From an uncultured euryarchaeote (lineage in GTDB: Archaea; Thermoplasmatota; Poseidoniia; Poseidoniales; Poseidoniaceae), in contig CALCOQ010000265.1 of assembly GCA_937897005.1 (NCBI GenBank), forward strand, positions 1-15,484: a stretch of DNA of 15,484 nt. Direction: 5' to 3'. This document shows positions 14,459-15,484 of the stretch, piece by piece. The position numbers were made by a program, and so were the translations under genes. The notes under the pieces are model-generated. The model did not search any database. It worked only from the letters and a program-made list of their open reading frames with translations, and was not told the origin of the DNA. Within the stretch, counting starts at the first letter, position 1, and every line of letters begins with the position of its first letter.

Positions 14459-15484
14459 CGAGATATCCTCTGCGATGCATCTCCAGCAACAGCAAGAAGA
14501 GGAGATAGAGTCCTGCTAGAACTCCTCCTTCCCAGCGATTGAACTTGAAACCGGTCCACATGAAGAGCAAGCATACCACGACTCCGATGATGGTTGCTGG
14601 GATGACCACCTTCATGATCAGAGGCATAGAACTTGCAGAGATGGTCAATGGTGAGATCATGGCTGCGATGCCTATGGATAGCATGGGATCAGTTATGTTT
14701 GAACCGATGAGTGTTCCAATGGCAACTCCTTGAGAGCGTTTTGAAGCCATCAGTGCCACAGTGAGTTCAGGAAGTGACGTGCCGAGACCCGACATCGTCA
14801 TTCCAACGATTGCCGGATCAACCTTCATGGCTATTGCGATTTCACTTGCTATTTTCACCAATTGAGTTGCTGCATAGATGGCGAACATCAGGCCGATGAT
14901 GACCATCAAGGTATATGCTCCTGAGGTCCAACCTCTGCCCTGGGTCTTGACATCTGGAACGATCTCTAACTCATCGCTGCGAATCTTGTCTTGATTCGTC
15001 AATAACCACCAGATATATCCGATGTACAGTGACACCAGAAGCGCACCTTCCAAACGGGTCAGGTTATTGTTCCACAACAGTAGCAGTGAGAGGAGAATCA
15101 CTGCACCAAGCATCAGCATACCATCCCTGCGCAGCCAATCCGGTCGGATCTCCAATGGCCTGACCATGACCACGATTCCTAGAATGAGTGTTATCTGCAC
15201 CAGTACTGAACCGAAGATGTTGCCTATTGCTAGATCTATCATCGCTGGGTCGTCAGCTCCTCCATATGCTGCAGTGGAGGTCACCAGGATCTCTGGAAGG
15301 GAAGTCCCGATCGAAACGATGGTGAGTCCAATGACCACTTCAGCGATTCCAGCGCGCCGTGCCAGACCCTTGGCTCCCTCGATGAAGAAATCGGCTGAGG
15401 TGATCAACAGAGCGATGGCCGCTACCAGTAACAACAGGCTGATCCATGCTGCAGTACCGCTTCCACTATTACTGAAGGACTCCA
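14451..15484 (-). CDS. CaCA-family Na+(cation)/Ca2+ exchanger (YrbG-like), 5' end at or beyond window edge
   Basis: Inner-membrane antiporter that exports Ca2+ in exchange for Na+ or H+. 343 residues are visible. Both alpha-repeats of the family are present: the first has VIGLTIVSIGTSLPEILV, then DLAIGNIFGSVLVQITLILG; the second has VGMTMSGLGTSLPELTV, then GVAIGTLIGSNITDPMLSIG. The acidic GTSLPE glutamates and the asparagines of GN and GSN are the ion-binding positions. About ten membrane segments are seen, with a charged loop between the halves (NQDKIRSDELE). The frame stays open to the right edge, reading ESFSNSGSGTAAWIS before the first helix; the first bases at the edge (xTG) could be the start codon. 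The TTG at 15434 is inside the first helix and is not the start. The stop overlaps the msrC 3' end by 8 bases. Confidence 0.93.
   Translation of the reverse strand, partial: ESFSNSGSGTAAWISLLLLVAAIALLITSADFFIEGAKGLARRAGIAEVVIGLTIVSIGTSLPEILVTSTAAYGGADDPAMIDLAIGNIFGSVLVQITLILGIVVMVRPLEIRPDWLRRDGMLMLGAVILLSLLLLWNNNLTRLEGALLVSLYIGYIWWLLTNQDKIRSDELEIVPDVKTQGRGWTSGAYTLMVIIGLMFAIYAATQLVKIASEIAIAMKVDPAIVGMTMSGLGTSLPELTVALMASKRSQGVAIGTLIGSNITDPMLSIGIAAMISPLTISASSMPLIMKVVIPATIIGVVVCLLFMWTGFKFNRWEGGVLAGLYLLFLLLLEMHRRGYLVI

Noticed and set aside
15432..15434. TTG as the start of the CaCA exchanger.
   Set aside because: The frame remains open upstream to the window edge with a plausible periplasmic leader and the first part of helix 1, so the true start is at or beyond 15484.
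1..15484. tRNA or rRNA genes, CRISPR repeats, insertion sequences, integrase or attachment sites, toxin-antitoxin or phage defence genes.
   Set aside because: I saw no cloverleaf-like segment, regularly spaced repeats, transposase motifs or terminal repeats; almost every base lies in an assigned gene.

Overview
The window is 15.5 kb of densely packed single-copy protein genes, with no RNA gene, mobile element or CRISPR array that I can see. It reads as genome from a free-living, probably marine, aerobic heterotrophic prokaryote with a streamlined genome. My best guess is a planktonic euryarchaeon of the Candidatus Poseidoniia (Marine Group II) type. The reasons are a very large polytopic membrane protein of unknown family, lipobox lipoproteins, a C-terminally anchored subtilase, and several genes with no Shine-Dalgarno sequence next to genes that have a good one. 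No informational or ribosomal gene is present, so this placement is inference, at about 0.6.

Layout. Bases 1-2854 (minus strand) hold two structural subunits of a xanthine-dehydrogenase-family molybdenum hydroxylase: the small [2Fe-2S] subunit, then the large molybdopterin subunit, which runs off the left edge. A divergent 87-bp gap carrying an inverted repeat separates them from a plus-strand run of three envelope genes (2942-9568): a thioredoxin-like lipoprotein, a membrane-anchored S8 protease and a 1373-residue multi-pass membrane protein. Meeting these from the other side is a minus-strand pair (9563-10751): a small acidic helical protein and a phospholipase-C-like lipoprotein. Next come orn (oligoribonuclease, plus) and a minus-strand operon (11335-13981) of acyl-CoA dehydrogenase, MocA-type cytidylyltransferase and XdhC. 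The window ends with a GAF-type free methionine sulfoxide reductase (plus) and a CaCA-family cation/Ca2+ exchanger (minus, running off the right edge).

How the parts fit. MocA and XdhC are the usual maturation pair that makes molybdopterin cytosine dinucleotide and inserts the sulfurated cofactor into enzymes such as the one at the left edge. The structural and maturation genes are therefore probably functional partners although about 8.5 kb of other genes lie between them. No FAD subunit is in view. The lipoproteins, protease and giant membrane protein suggest a cell-surface degradation or maintenance function. The redox themes (molybdenum hydroxylase, flavoprotein dehydrogenase, methionine repair) suit an aerobic surface-ocean lifestyle.

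Organisation. All three convergent gene pairs overlap at their stop ends (6, 53 and 8 bp), and divergent gaps are 18-87 bp. No gene-free stretch reaches 300 bp. I did not find an unambiguous new multi-gene system. The best candidates for unfamiliar biology are the giant membrane protein with its surface neighbours, and the disordered extensions at the junction of the two hydroxylase subunits.
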